A stretch of 64,000 nucleotides of DNA from Mycobacterium kyorinense. GTDB lineage: Bacteria; Actinomycetota; Actinomycetes; Mycobacteriales; Mycobacteriaceae. Shown here piece by piece: positions 51,415-61,621 of the stretch. Made by a program: the position numbers and the translations under genes. The notes beneath the pieces were generated by a model. The model did not search any database, was not told the origin of the DNA, and worked only from the letters and a program-made list of their open reading frames with translations. The stretch lies in NCBI RefSeq assembly GCF_002101735.1, contig NZ_LQPE01000085.1, forward strand, positions 1 through 64,000, given 5' to 3'. The number at the start of each line of letters is the position of its first letter. The stretch's first letter is position 1.

Positions 51415-53102
51415 ACAAATTCCCGCAGCCGGTCGGTAAGCCGTTGCCGCAGCGAGGGTTTGGGCGCGCTCGCCGCGGCCGCCAGCATCTCTGTGACCGA
51501 GGTGAACTTGTCGCGGGGCCGCTCCTCGGCGCCGCCCCGCGCCACCTCGGCGGCGTCGATGGCGTGCCATCCGGCCGCGTCGACGACGTCGGGCTGGCGA
51601 GCGTGCACCAGCCTGGCCAGTGCACGCGGCCCGGCCGCGGGGTCGGACAGCAGGCCCTTGTTGAAGTCGGCGACCAGTGCCTGCACGGTTTGCAGCGAGC
51701 AGGACTTGTTGGTGCCGATGAATCCCGTCGGGCCGCGCTTGATCCACCCGGCGACATACGCGCCCGTCACCGGCTGGCCGGTGTCCGGGTCGACGACGCG
51801 GCCGCCGTCGTTGGGTACCACTCCGGCGGTGTTGTCGAACGGCAGATCGGCAATCCGCTTGCCGTGGTAGCCGATTGAAGTCAGCACCAGGCCGGCGTCG
51901 AGCCGACGGGTCTGGTCGGTCCCGGTGAGCGTGAACTCGATCCCGGTGACGCGGTCTTGGCCGAGGACGCGCGCCGGCGTCAGCTGGTAAGCCAGCCGGA
52001 TGCGCGGCCGTCGCGCCGGAACCGAGGCCTGGCCGAGTTTGCTGAGAATCTCCAGCTTCTGACGGGTCAGGGCATCGGTGGTGCTGGCCAGGTCTCGTCG
52101 CACCAGCTCGTGGTCTTCGGCGTCGAGCACCACGTCGGCGGCGGCGGTCAACCCGATCAGCTCGGGCAGCGTGAACGCCGAGTGCGCCGGGCCGCGCCGC
52201 GCGGCGATCACCACCTCCTGCACCCGTGACGCGCGCAGCACTTCCAGCGCGTGATCGGAGATGTCGGTGCGGGCCAGTTCGTCGGGGTCTGCGGTGAGCA
52301 CGCGGGCCACGTCGAGCGCAACGTTGCCGTTGCCGATGACCACCACCCGCTCGTGGCCGAGATCCACTGGCAGATCGGCGAATTCGGGGTGGCCGTTGTA
52401 CCACGCCACCACCTCGGTAGCGGTACCCGTGCCGGGCAAGCCCATTCCCTCGATGTCGAGCCGGCGGTCGTTGGGTGCACCGCTGGCGTAGATGACGGCA
52501 TGGTGGTGGGCGAGCAGGTCCGCGTGGCTCAGGTGCTTGCCGATCTCGACGTTGAGGAAGAACTGGAAACCCCGCCGGGCGGCGACCTTGTCGAACAGCC
52601 GGGTGACCCGCTTGGTGGTCTGGTGGTCGGGCGCCACGCCGGCACGCACCAATCCGTAAGGCGTCGGCAGCTTTTCGAACATGTTGACCCGCACCCGCGG
52701 CTGGGTGAGCAGCTCGTCGGCGGCATACATCGCCGCGGGCCCGGAGCCGACGATCGCCACAGTCAGCGGGTGCCCGTCCTGGCGCACCTCCGCGGCGGGG
52801 ATCACCGGGGCCAGCTTCGAGGTCGGCGGCAGCTTCACACCGGCCGGCCGCTCCGGGTAGAACGACGCGTTGATCTCGACGAAGGGCAGCTGCTTGGCAT
52901 CCAGCCGGGTGTCGGGCGCGATCGCGCCGACCGGGCACGCGCTCACGCACGCGCCGCAGTCCACACACGCATCCGGGTCGATGTAGAGCATCTCCGAGGT
53001 GGCAAACCCCGGCTCGTCCGGTGTGGGGTGAATGCAGTTCACCGGACAAGCGAAAACACAGGACCCGTCGTTACAGCACGACTGGGTGATGACGTGCGGC
53101 AT
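51411..53102 (-). CDS. fprB: Ferredoxin-NADP+ reductase with fused ferredoxin domain (FprB)
   Basis: 563 residues. An N-terminal 7Fe/8Fe-type ferredoxin domain (~1-65) holds CNDGSCVFACPVNCIHP and CVDCGACVSACPVGAI. An adrenodoxin-reductase-like flavoprotein follows (~105-545): FAD motif VAIVGSGPAAMYAADELL, PYGLVRAGVAPDH, NADPH motif VIGNGNVALDVARVL, and SCSLQTVQALVADFN near the end. It moves electrons between NADPH and ferredoxin, for example for P450 systems. It follows the diiron-protein gene by 7 bp on the same strand, so it is a likely electron donor for it. Confidence 0.96.
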   Translation of the reverse strand: MPHVITQSCCNDGSCVFACPVNCIHPTPDEPGFATSEMLYIDPDACVDCGACVSACPVGAIAPDTRLDAKQLPFVEINASFYPERPAGVKLPPTSKLAPVIPAAEVRQDGHPLTVAIVGSGPAAMYAADELLTQPRVRVNMFEKLPTPYGLVRAGVAPDHQTTKRVTRLFDKVAARRGFQFFLNVEIGKHLSHADLLAHHHAVIYASGAPNDRRLDIEGMGLPGTGTATEVVAWYNGHPEFADLPVDLGHERVVVIGNGNVALDVARVLTADPDELARTDISDHALEVLRASRVQEVVIAARRGPAHSAFTLPELIGLTAAADVVLDAEDHELVRRDLASTTDALTRQKLEILSKLGQASVPARRPRIRLAYQLTPARVLGQDRVTGIEFTLTGTDQTRRLDAGLVLTSIGYHGKRIADLPFDNTAGVVPNDGGRVVDPDTGQPVTGAYVAGWIKRGPTGFIGTNKSCSLQTVQALVADFNKGLLSDPAAGPRALARLVHARQPDVVDAAGWHAIDAAEVARGGAEERPRDKFTSVTEMLAAAASAPKPSLRQRLTDRLREFV

Positions 53103-53109
53103 GGACCCT

Positions 53110-54126
53110 CTAGGCGACCGCGGTCAGGTGCTGGCGCTGCGGCTCGCTGCGGTACCGCGACGGCTTGCCGTTGATCTTGCAGATCCGCCACACGAGCTTG
53201 GCAACGGGATTCATCAGGCCGGTGTCGTGGCAGAGCATCCGCACGTCGCCGAACATGTCGCGCAGCATTTGGCGCGACTCCGGCGAACGGAAGAACACGT
53301 CCTTGCGGACCTCGCGCGGAATGTCGAACTCACGCCAGAAAGCCTTGGGCGGCACCACAATTGCCGAGCAGAGGATCCGCATGGTGACCGGCACGTACAG
53401 CGACAGCCAGAACCGCTTGCGGCGCGGCAGGTGCGGCAAGCGCTTACGCAGGTATTCATGCGCGAACGAGATGTGGCGGGCCTCCTCGGCAACGTGGATG
53501 GCCATCACCCGCTCCATGATCGGGTGCAACTCCTTGCCCTCACGCAGGATGTTCTTCTGCGTGTGGTCGATGGGCTCCTCACCGGCGAGGATGCCGAACC
53601 AGAACGGAATGGGCAGCGGGCCGGCAACCAACGGGATCAGCGGCTGGACCCACTTCAGCAGCCGCGGCATGCCGGGCACGTCGGCGCCGATGTGGTTCAC
53701 CATCTCCTGGAACATCATGGTGTGGTTGCACTCTTCGACCGCTTCGTGCAGGCAGTACCGGTACTCCGGTGACCCGTTGGGCACCCAGAACGCGTACTCC
53801 ATCAGGCCGCGAATCAGGATCGATTCGAAGTGCAGGCCGACCTTGGCCACGTTCGCCTGGCGCCACATGCCGATCTTGATCTGACGCTCTTCAGGCTGCG
53901 CCTTGTACCAGGGGTGGCGGCCCAGCGGGTCGGTAGCGGGCAGCTTCCAGCGCGAGTCGTTCTCGGTGACCGCGAACTCCGGCGAGTTCCAGTCGATGTC
54001 GGTGTACGGGTTGAAATTGCGCCGGACAGACCCCTCGGAGAGCGTGCGCAACATCTCGACGTACTCTGTGTCGTCTTGTACTTCCATGTTGCGGCGCCAG
54101 CGCTGCACGATTTTCGTCCGAGCCAT
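53110..54126 (-). CDS. AurF-like diiron protein, Rv0885-like
   Basis: 338 residues. Two E-x2-H motifs of a carboxylate-bridged diiron centre are seen: VEECNHTMMFQEM (~125-137) and AEEARHISFAHEYL (~210-223), with a further Glu in RGLMEYAFW. The all-helical layout fits the AurF/p-aminobenzoate N-oxygenase-like group. It probably activates O2 for hydroxylation or N-oxidation, with electrons from the co-directional fprB 7 bp downstream. The substrate is unknown. The promoter region carries two copies of TCTAGAC exactly 30 bp apart. Confidence 0.85.
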   Translation of the reverse strand: MARTKIVQRWRRNMEVQDDTEYVEMLRTLSEGSVRRNFNPYTDIDWNSPEFAVTENDSRWKLPATDPLGRHPWYKAQPEERQIKIGMWRQANVAKVGLHFESILIRGLMEYAFWVPNGSPEYRYCLHEAVEECNHTMMFQEMVNHIGADVPGMPRLLKWVQPLIPLVAGPLPIPFWFGILAGEEPIDHTQKNILREGKELHPIMERVMAIHVAEEARHISFAHEYLRKRLPHLPRRKRFWLSLYVPVTMRILCSAIVVPPKAFWREFDIPREVRKDVFFRSPESRQMLRDMFGDVRMLCHDTGLMNPVAKLVWRICKINGKPSRYRSEPQRQHLTAVA

Positions 54127-54142
54127 CGAAGCCTCCCGATGA

Positions 54143-55405
<1,263 letters not shown>

Positions 55406-55517
55406 CCAGTCTGGCGGCGACCCGCTGAGCTGGGCGGCGTGTCAGCCCGGTCTGGGCCGTCGCCTGCACTAGAGTGCGCAGCAATCGGGTCCGGTTCGGC
55501 GGCCCGGAGGAGGTGCC

Positions 55518-56291
55518 ATGCGGGAGCTCAAAGTCGTTGGACTCGACGTCGATGGCAAACACATCATCTGCGAAGGTGACGATCCGGCCGAGAAGTTCAA
55601 GCTGCGGGTCGACGACCGGCTGCGCGCCGCGGTACGCGGCGACGGCGCGCGGGTAGCACAAACCCAGATCGACTACGAGGTCCCCAGCATGCTGCGTCCC
55701 AAGGAAATTCAGGCCCGCATCCGCGCCGGGGCATCCGTCGAGCAGGTCGCGGCGGCCGCCGGGGTGGACATCGAACGCGTCCAGCGATTCGCCCACCCGG
55801 TGCTGCTGGAGCGATCCCGCGCCGCCGAGCTGGCAACCGCCGCGCACCCGGTGCTCGCCGACGGGCCGGCGGTGCTGACACTGCTGGAGACCGTCACCGC
55901 CGCGCTGGTGGCCCGCGGCCTCAACCCGGACAGCACCACCTGGGATGCCTGGCGCAACGAGGACGGGCGCTGGACGGTACAACTCGGTTGGAAGGCCGGC
56001 CGCTCGGACAACCTCGCGCATTTCCGCTTCGCCCCCGGCGCGCACGGCGGCACGGTCACCGCGGTCGACGACGCCGCCAGCGAGCTGATCGACCCCGACT
56101 TCGACCGCCCGCTGCGGCCGCTGGCTCCGGTGGCGCAGCTGGACTTCGACGAACCCGAGCCCGAGCCCGCGCCCGCGGAAGAAGCCGCGCCCGAACCGCA
56201 ACACCAGCCGGCGCGTGCCCGCCGCCGCAAGCCACCCGTGCCGGCGTGGGAGGACGTGCTGCTCGGCGTCCGCTCCGGCGGGCAGCGCTAA
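55518..56291 (+). CDS. sepH: SepH cell-division protein (DUF3071)
   Basis: 257 residues. The N-terminal DUF3071 domain begins MRELKVVGLDVDGKHIICEG. A helix-turn-helix-like segment follows at ~60-90 (MLRPKEIQARIRAGASVEQVAAAAGVD), then a Glu/Pro/Ala-rich linker and a basic C-terminal end (RARRRKPPVPAWEDVLLGVR). SepH binds FtsZ and stimulates its assembly in Streptomyces and mycobacteria. It corresponds to Rv0883c. The ATG follows GGAGGAGGTG, an unusually strong ribosome-binding site. The 3' end overlaps the convergent DUF2537 gene by 4 bp. Confidence 0.93.
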   Translation: MRELKVVGLDVDGKHIICEGDDPAEKFKLRVDDRLRAAVRGDGARVAQTQIDYEVPSMLRPKEIQARIRAGASVEQVAAAAGVDIERVQRFAHPVLLERSRAAELATAAHPVLADGPAVLTLLETVTAALVARGLNPDSTTWDAWRNEDGRWTVQLGWKAGRSDNLAHFRFAPGAHGGTVTAVDDAASELIDPDFDRPLRPLAPVAQLDFDEPEPEPAPAEEAAPEPQHQPARARRRKPPVPAWEDVLLGVRSGGQR

Positions 56292-56566
56292 CCGGCTCCG
56301 ACGATCGCCAGCGCGACCAACGCCAACCACGCCCCCGTCACGCCCACGCCCGCGCCCAGCACGAACCAGCGCAACACCGGCGTGTGCCGCCACCCCCACA
56401 GCGTCGGCGCCAATCCCCCGGCTGCGACGACGTTGAGTCCGACGGCCAGCAACGGGTGCACGCGCTCCAGGCCGAGACTGAGCACCACGATCGCCACGGC
56501 GGTCACCGCGGCGACGAACGTGGCCACCGTCAAACCCGTTGCCCAGGGCGTGGATTCGTCCTTCAC
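56288..56566 (-). CDS. DUF2537 membrane protein, Rv0882-like
   Basis: 92 residues with three hydrophobic segments (~9-30, ~38-52, ~67-88) around a conserved NVVAAGGLAPTLWGWRHTPVLRWFVLG-type core, characteristic of DUF2537. Function unknown. Its ATG overlaps the stop of the rRNA-methyltransferase gene, so it is third in a MarR-methyltransferase-DUF2537 unit. Confidence 0.85.
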   Translation of the reverse strand: MKDESTPWATGLTVATFVAAVTAVAIVVLSLGLERVHPLLAVGLNVVAAGGLAPTLWGWRHTPVLRWFVLGAGVGVTGAWLALVALAIVGAG

Positions 56567-57378
56567 GAGCCGAGCCTAACCCGCTCGTAAAAGGCCAGCG
56601 CCGCGGCGGTGGCGACATTGAGCGAGTCGGTGCCACGCGACATCGGGATCCGTACCCGCAGGTCGCTTGCCCGCATCGCGGCATGGCTCAGGCCGGGCCC
56701 CTCGGCACCCACCAATACCGCCACCGGCTCGTCCCCGACCGTCGACATCGCCGCCGAGAGCGTCATGGCATCGCGGCTCGGCGTCATCGCCAGCAGTCGA
56801 AAACCCTTCTCCTGCAACAGCTTCAAATCACCGGGCCAGTTTGTGGCACGGGCATACGGCACCAGCAGGGCATGGCCCATCGACACCCGCACCGCGCGCC
56901 GGTAGAGCGGATCGGCGCAGCCGCTGCCGAAGACCACCGCGTCGACGTCGAGGCCTGCGGCGTTGCGGAAGATCGAACCCAGGTTCTCGTGGTCGTTGAC
57001 GCCCTCGAGCACGGCGACCGTGCGGGCGCCGTCGAGCACTTCGGCCACACTCGGCTCGGGGACCCGGCGCGCCGCGGCCAGCACGCCGCGGTTGAGGTGA
57101 AACCCGACCACCTGGGCCATCACCTCGGCGGAGACCCGGTAGTACGGTGCGTCGCAGCCGTCCAGGTCGGCCCGCAGTTCAGCGAGCCGGCGGTCGGTGC
57201 CCAGCAACGCCAGCGGCGCGAACCGCGACGCCAGCATGCGCTGCACCACCAGCACGCCCTCGGCGATCACCAGGCCCTTGCCGGTCGGCAGATCCGGGCG
57301 GCGATCGACGCTGTTGAGGTCGCGGAAGTTGTCCAGCCGCGGATCGTCGGGATCGCTGACGTCGCAGACGGCGCTCAC
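56563..57378 (-). CDS. SpoU/TrmH-family RNA 2'-O-methyltransferase
   Basis: 271 residues from the GTG at 57378, which overlaps the marR stop (GTGA). A substrate-binding N-domain (~1-105) is followed by a SPOUT knot: motif 1 [29 protein letters not shown], motif 2 [18 protein letters not shown] and motif 3 [22 protein letters not shown]. It methylates a ribose 2'-OH in rRNA or tRNA with SAM; the exact site cannot be read from sequence. It corresponds to Rv0881. Confidence 0.93.
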   Translation of the reverse strand: MSAVCDVSDPDDPRLDNFRDLNSVDRRPDLPTGKGLVIAEGVLVVQRMLASRFAPLALLGTDRRLAELRADLDGCDAPYYRVSAEVMAQVVGFHLNRGVLAAARRVPEPSVAEVLDGARTVAVLEGVNDHENLGSIFRNAAGLDVDAVVFGSGCADPLYRRAVRVSMGHALLVPYARATNWPGDLKLLQEKGFRLLAMTPSRDAMTLSAAMSTVGDEPVAVLVGAEGPGLSHAAMRASDLRVRIPMSRGTDSLNVATAAALAFYERVRLGS

Positions 57379-57806
57379 GGGGTTTCGTCGACGATGGCCA
57401 GCATCAGATCGGCGGCGTCGCGCAGGGTTTCGCGGTCGGCGGGGCCCAGACAGGCCAGCCGCTGCGCCAGCCATTCCTGGCTGGCCCGGCGTTCGGCCTC
57501 CAGCAGCTCGGCGCCGGCGTCGGACACCGACACCAGGACTTGCCGGCCGTCGTCGGGGTGGGCGACCCGGTCCACGAACCCCAGTTCGGCCAACGACGCG
57601 ATTACCCGTGTCATCGACGGCGGGCGCACCCGTTCCCGGATGGCCAACGCGCCGGGCGTCATCGGCCCTTCTTTGGCCAACGTCGACAGCGCCGACAGCT
57701 GCGACAACGACACCGGCGACTGCGGCCGCCGGAATCGCAGCTGCCGCGACAATCGCATGACTGCCAGCGACAGGTCGCTGGCCAGCCGCGTATCGCCGTC
57801 GGTCAC
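57375..57806 (-). CDS. MarR-family transcriptional regulator, Rv0880-like
   Basis: 143 residues from the GTG at 57806. Winged-helix landmarks are [32 protein letters not shown], [47 protein letters not shown] recognition helix and wing, and a C-terminal dimerisation helix. It is highly similar in pattern to Rv0880. It probably regulates its own three-gene operon and the divergent DUF2530 gene (78-bp spacer). The ligand is unknown. Confidence 0.92.
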   Translation of the reverse strand: MTDGDTRLASDLSLAVMRLSRQLRFRRPQSPVSLSQLSALSTLAKEGPMTPGALAIRERVRPPSMTRVIASLAELGFVDRVAHPDDGRQVLVSVSDAGAELLEAERRASQEWLAQRLACLGPADRETLRDAADLMLAIVDETP

Positions 57807-57884
57807 AGCGCGAAGGTTACGACACAACCGCACAGGGTCAACACCGAACCACCGCGTCACCGGTCATCGGTTAGCGTGATCTCG

Positions 57885-58157
57885 ATGTCCGAGCCCGGCT
57901 CCACACCCAACCCGCCGATGCTTCCGGCCGCGCTGCTGGAGGTGTGGCCGGTCGTCGGGATCGGCGCCCTGGCCTGGCTGGGTGCGACGGTGGCCGCCTT
58001 CCTCGTCCCGGGCCTGGACAGCTGGCGCCCGGTGACGCTGGCCGGGCTGGGCGTCGGGCTGCTGGGCACGGGTATCTTCCTGTGGCAGCGCGACGCCGTC
58101 CGGCGCGGGGCACGCGGTGCGCAAACGGGGCTCGGGCACTTGCGGACCACCAAATAG
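57885..58157 (+). CDS. DUF2530 membrane protein, Rv0879c-like
   Basis: 90 residues. Two hydrophobic segments (~18-42, ~50-68) are followed by a basic tail (WQRDAVRRGARGAQTGLGHLR), the DUF2530 pattern. TAGCGT about 7 nt before the start fits a leaderless promoter. Function unknown. It is divergent from marR and is followed 13 bp later by an SRPBCC gene in the same direction. Confidence 0.82.
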   Translation: MSEPGSTPNPPMLPAALLEVWPVVGIGALAWLGATVAAFLVPGLDSWRPVTLAGLGVGLLGTGIFLWQRDAVRRGARGAQTGLGHLRTTK

Positions 58158-58170
58158 GAGGGAACGGTCA

Positions 58171-58623
58171 ATGGCAGCACCGCTATTGCAAGCACAGGTC
58201 GACATCAACGCGCCGGTCGCGAAGGTGTGGGAATTGGTGTCGGATGTCCGCCGGATGCCGCAGTGGAGTCCCCAGTGTCGCTGGATGAAGCCGCTCGGTC
58301 CGGTGCGCCAGGGCACCCGCACGCTCAACCTGAACCGCCGCAACTTTCTGTTCTGGCCGACGACATGCACGTTCACCGAGGTCATTCCCGAGCAGAAGCT
58401 GGCATTCAAGGTCAACGCCAACGGCACCATCTGGAGCTACGAGCTACAGCCGCTCCCGGAGGGCACGCGGCTGATCGAAAGCCGGCACGCCGAGAACGGC
58501 GTCAAACCCATCTCGACGATGACGGTGAACGCGCTGCTGGGCGGAGTGGACAGCTTCGAGCGGGAATTGGTCGACGGGATGAACACCTCGCTGGCCAAGA
58601 TCAAGGCCGCCGCCGAGAGTTAG
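58171..58623 (+). CDS. SRPBCC-family polyketide cyclase/dehydrase-like protein
   Basis: 150 residues. The fold is clear from LLQAQVDINAPVAKVWELVSDVRRMPQWSPQCRWMKPL, the strand WPTTCTFTEVIPEQKLAFKVNANGTIWSYELQPL and the long C-terminal helix ELVDGMNTSLAKIKAAAE. These proteins bind hydrophobic ligands. TAGGAGGGAA before the ATG is a strong ribosome-binding site. It probably shares an operon with the DUF2530 gene. It is convergent with the DUF3027 gene, with a 4-bp overlap. Confidence 0.88.
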   Translation: MAAPLLQAQVDINAPVAKVWELVSDVRRMPQWSPQCRWMKPLGPVRQGTRTLNLNRRNFLFWPTTCTFTEVIPEQKLAFKVNANGTIWSYELQPLPEGTRLIESRHAENGVKPISTMTVNALLGGVDSFERELVDGMNTSLAKIKAAAES

Positions 58624-59393
58624 TCGTCGGGCTTGTCGACGAGGTCGAGTACGCCGTCGTCGTAGGGGTCGTACATCGGCGATCCGCTGCCCGCCGGGGC
58701 CGGGGTGTCGGAGTGCGCGCCGCAGCCGTATTCGGAGTCGACGACATGCCCGTCGGCGGACATCTCATTGCCGCACACCCCGAACATCGTGCCCAGCGAG
58801 CCGGCCAGCGGCAGGTAGAAGCCGCAGTCGCGACACACCCGCTTGGTCGAGCGTGCCATCGGCGAGCCGGGCCCGTGGTCGCCGTCATGCCAGCGCTGCG
58901 CGGCCTGCGCGCGGCCCCAGGCGCTCATCACCCGTCGCCGGCCGAGCCCGAGCTCGACGGCGACGTCGTCAACCTGCGGATCGCCGCTGGCCAGGTAACC
59001 GGGCACCAAACGCGGGTCGTCCGGCGGCGGCGCCAGCAGGTCGCCCGGGCTCAGGTCGCCGGGCCGGACCCGCTGATCCCACGGCACCCATTCCGGCGCC
59101 AGCAACGCCGTCGGCCCCGGCACCAGCACCACTTCGCTGACGGTGGCGTGGTCGGCACCCGGGTAGGCGGCCACCACGACGGCCCACTGCCAGCCCTGGT
59201 AGCCCGGCAGGTGGGCCAGGAACCGGTGGGTGGCGGCGGTCGGATCCTCGTAGCTGACGCCGAGGTAGTCGCCGACCGTGTCGGCGCCGCTGAATTCGGC
59301 GACGGCGGCGCGCGCCTGCTCGACGGCACCGGTGAGGATCTGCGCCAGGCCGTCCGCCCACTCGGCCGTGGTCACGCTGTCCGCGGTTTCCAT
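58620..59393 (-). CDS. DUF3027 protein with a Cys-rich zinc-ribbon-like segment, Rv0877-like
   Basis: 257 residues. The N-terminal two-thirds contains WADGLAQILTGAVEQARAAVAEF and a DUF3027-like core (WQWAVVVAAYPGADHATVSEVVLVPG). A CxxC...C cluster near the C-terminus (KRVCRDCGFYLPL...FGVCGNE) plus His could bind zinc. No enzymatic motif is seen. It is divergent from the large MFS gene (88 bp). Function unknown. Confidence 0.83.
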   Translation of the reverse strand: METADSVTTAEWADGLAQILTGAVEQARAAVAEFSGADTVGDYLGVSYEDPTAATHRFLAHLPGYQGWQWAVVVAAYPGADHATVSEVVLVPGPTALLAPEWVPWDQRVRPGDLSPGDLLAPPPDDPRLVPGYLASGDPQVDDVAVELGLGRRRVMSAWGRAQAAQRWHDGDHGPGSPMARSTKRVCRDCGFYLPLAGSLGTMFGVCGNEMSADGHVVDSEYGCGAHSDTPAPAGSGSPMYDPYDDGVLDLVDKPDD

Positions 59394-59481
59394 ACGTGTT
59401 CAATACTGCCGCAGCGGCCCAGTGGCCAGCCACACCGGTCGCCTGCGCGCTCGATCACCGGCGATGGGTGAGAATTGATGC

Positions 59482-61074
59482 GTGTCCGGACGGCGGCGTG
59501 ATCAACCCACCCAGCACCCCGGCATGGCCAACTATCCGGCCGACGACACCGGTTACCGTCGGCGGTCGCCGCGCGCCCCGATGCCCAGTGCCAACCGCTA
59601 CCTGCCGCCGCTGCACCGTGAGTCCGACCCCGGCTCCCGCCGCGAGCCGCCGCCCGCCCCGCGCGGCGCCGAACGCATCACCGTCACCCGCGCGGCGGCG
59701 CAGCGCAGCCGCGAAATGGGTTCGCGCATGTACGGATTGGTGCATCGGGCCGCGACCGCAGACGGCGCCGACAAGTCCGGGCTGACCGCGCTGACCTGGC
59801 CGGTGGTGGCGAATTCCGCGGTGGACGCCGCGATGGCCGTCGCGCTGGCCAACACGCTGTTCTTCGCGGCGGCCACCGGCGAAAGCAAGGACCGGGTGGC
59901 GCTGTACCTGTTGATCACGATCGCGCCGTTCGCGGTGATCGCGCCGCTGATCGGTCCGGCGCTGGACCGGCTGCAGCACGGCCGGCGCGTCGCGCTGGCG
60001 CTCTCGTTCGTGCTGCGCACCGCGCTGGCCCTGGTGCTGGTCGCCAACTACGACGGGGTGACCGGTAGCTTCCCGTCGTGGGTGCTCTACCCGTGTGCGC
60101 TGGCCATGATGGTGCTGTCGAAATCCTTCTCGGTGCTGCGCAGCGCGGTGACCCCGCGGGTGATGCCGCCGAGCATCGACCTGGTGCGGGTCAACTCGCG
60201 ACTGACCATGTTCGGTCTGCTGGGTGGCACCATCGCGGGCGGCGCGATCGCCAGCGGCGTCGAGTTCGTCTGCAACCACCTGTTCGAGCTGCCGGGCGCG
60301 TTGTTCGTGATCGTCGCGGTGACGCTGGCGGGTGCGTGGCTCTCGATGCGCATTCCGCGCTGGGTGGAGGTGACCGCGGGCGAGGTCCCCGCCACGCTGA
60401 GTTATCGCCGGCGCAGCGACCCACTGCACCGCGCGCTTCGACAACCATTGGGCCGCAACATCATTACCGCGCTGTGGGGCAATTGCACCATCAAGGTCAT
60501 GGTCGGGTTCTTGTTCTTGTATCCGGCGTTCGTCGCCAAGGCCCACGACGCCAGCGGATGGGTGCAGTTGGGCATGCTGGGGCTGATCGGTGCGGCCGCG
60601 GCCGTCGGCAACTTCGTCGGCAACTTCACCAGCGCGCGCCTGCAGCTGGGCCGGCCCGCCGTGCTGGTGGTGCGCTGCGCCGTCGCGGTCACGGTGGCCG
60701 CGCTGGCCGGGGCGGTGGCCGGCACCTTGGTGGTCGCGACCGTCGCTACGTTGGTCACCTCGGGGGCCAGCGCGATCGCCAAGGCGGCGCTGGACGCCTC
60801 GTTGCAGGATGACCTGCCCGAGGAGTCCCGGGCGTCGGCGTTCGGGCGTTCGGAATCGACGCTGCAACTGGCGTGGGTGCTCGGCGGCGCGCTGGGCGTG
60901 CTGGTGTACACGGAGTTGTGGATCGGGTTCACCGCCGTCAGCGCGCTGCTCATCCCGGGCCTGGCGCAGACCATCGTCAGCTTTCGCGGCGACTCGCTGA
61001 TCCCGGGCTTCGGCGGTAACCGGCCGGTGATGGTCGAGCAGGAGGGCGACCGCGCGATGGCGACGCCGCGGTGA
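59482..61074 (+). CDS. MFS-type integral membrane protein, Rv0876c-like
   Basis: 530 residues. A long polar, Pro/Arg-rich N-terminal extension (~1-95) precedes about twelve helices starting at LTWPVVANSAVDAAMAVALAN. The loop PALDRLQHGRRVAL resembles motif A, and KAALDASLQDDLPEESRASAFGRSE occurs between late helices. In M. tuberculosis Rv0876c is an uncharacterised transmembrane protein of similar size. The stop overlaps the next gene (GTGA). Substrate unknown. Confidence 0.87.
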   Translation: MSGRRRDQPTQHPGMANYPADDTGYRRRSPRAPMPSANRYLPPLHRESDPGSRREPPPAPRGAERITVTRAAAQRSREMGSRMYGLVHRAATADGADKSGLTALTWPVVANSAVDAAMAVALANTLFFAAATGESKDRVALYLLITIAPFAVIAPLIGPALDRLQHGRRVALALSFVLRTALALVLVANYDGVTGSFPSWVLYPCALAMMVLSKSFSVLRSAVTPRVMPPSIDLVRVNSRLTMFGLLGGTIAGGAIASGVEFVCNHLFELPGALFVIVAVTLAGAWLSMRIPRWVEVTAGEVPATLSYRRRSDPLHRALRQPLGRNIITALWGNCTIKVMVGFLFLYPAFVAKAHDASGWVQLGMLGLIGAAAAVGNFVGNFTSARLQLGRPAVLVVRCAVAVTVAALAGAVAGTLVVATVATLVTSGASAIAKAALDASLQDDLPEESRASAFGRSESTLQLAWVLGGALGVLVYTELWIGFTAVSALLIPGLAQTIVSFRGDSLIPGFGGNRPVMVEQEGDRAMATPR

Positions 61075-61559
61075 AGCGGCTCGTCGTCGCGCTGCTCGCG
61101 GCCTTGGTGCTCGCAGCGTCGGCGGCCGCCGGTGTCGGCGCGTGGCTGCTTGCGCGTGGGCACGGCCCGTCGCTGCCTGAGATCAGCGCCTATTCGCATG
61201 GCCACCTCAGCCGGGTCGGGCCGTACCTGTACTGCAACGTGCTCGACCTCAACGACTGTAAAACCCCACACGCCCAGGGGGAGCTGCCGGTGAATTCCCG
61301 TGACCCCGTGCAGCTTTCGGTACCGGCGGCGATCGGCCGGGCGCCGTGGCGGCTGCTGCGGGTGTACGAGGACCCCGCCAACACCACGACCACCGTCTTC
61401 CGGCCGGGCAGCCGGCTGGCCGTCACAATCGCCACCGTCGACCCGCAACGCGGCCGGCTGAGCGGCATCGTCGTGCAGTTGATGACCCTGGTGGTCGATC
61501 CTGCCGGCGAGCTACACGACGTCCCGCACGCCGAGTGGTCGGTGCGAACTGTGTTTTAG
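61071..61559 (+). CDS. DUF2771-like exported protein, Rv0875c-like
   Basis: 162 residues. An N-terminal signal/anchor (KRLVVALLAALVLAASAAAGVGAWLLA) has no lipobox Cys in the usual place. The mature part carries YLYCNVLDLNDCKTPHAQGELPVNSRDPVQLSVP with two Cys likely bonded, and beta-rich LRVYEDP, the DUF2771 pattern. It is translationally coupled to the MFS gene by GTGA, suggesting a joint envelope role. Function unknown. Confidence 0.84.
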   Translation: MKRLVVALLAALVLAASAAAGVGAWLLARGHGPSLPEISAYSHGHLSRVGPYLYCNVLDLNDCKTPHAQGELPVNSRDPVQLSVPAAIGRAPWRLLRVYEDPANTTTTVFRPGSRLAVTIATVDPQRGRLSGIVVQLMTLVVDPAGELHDVPHAEWSVRTVF

Positions 61560-61621
61560 CGCCGAACGTCGAGTTGTTGGGCAGAATCATCGATTGCGCA
61601 CAACAAGTCGACGCTCGGCAC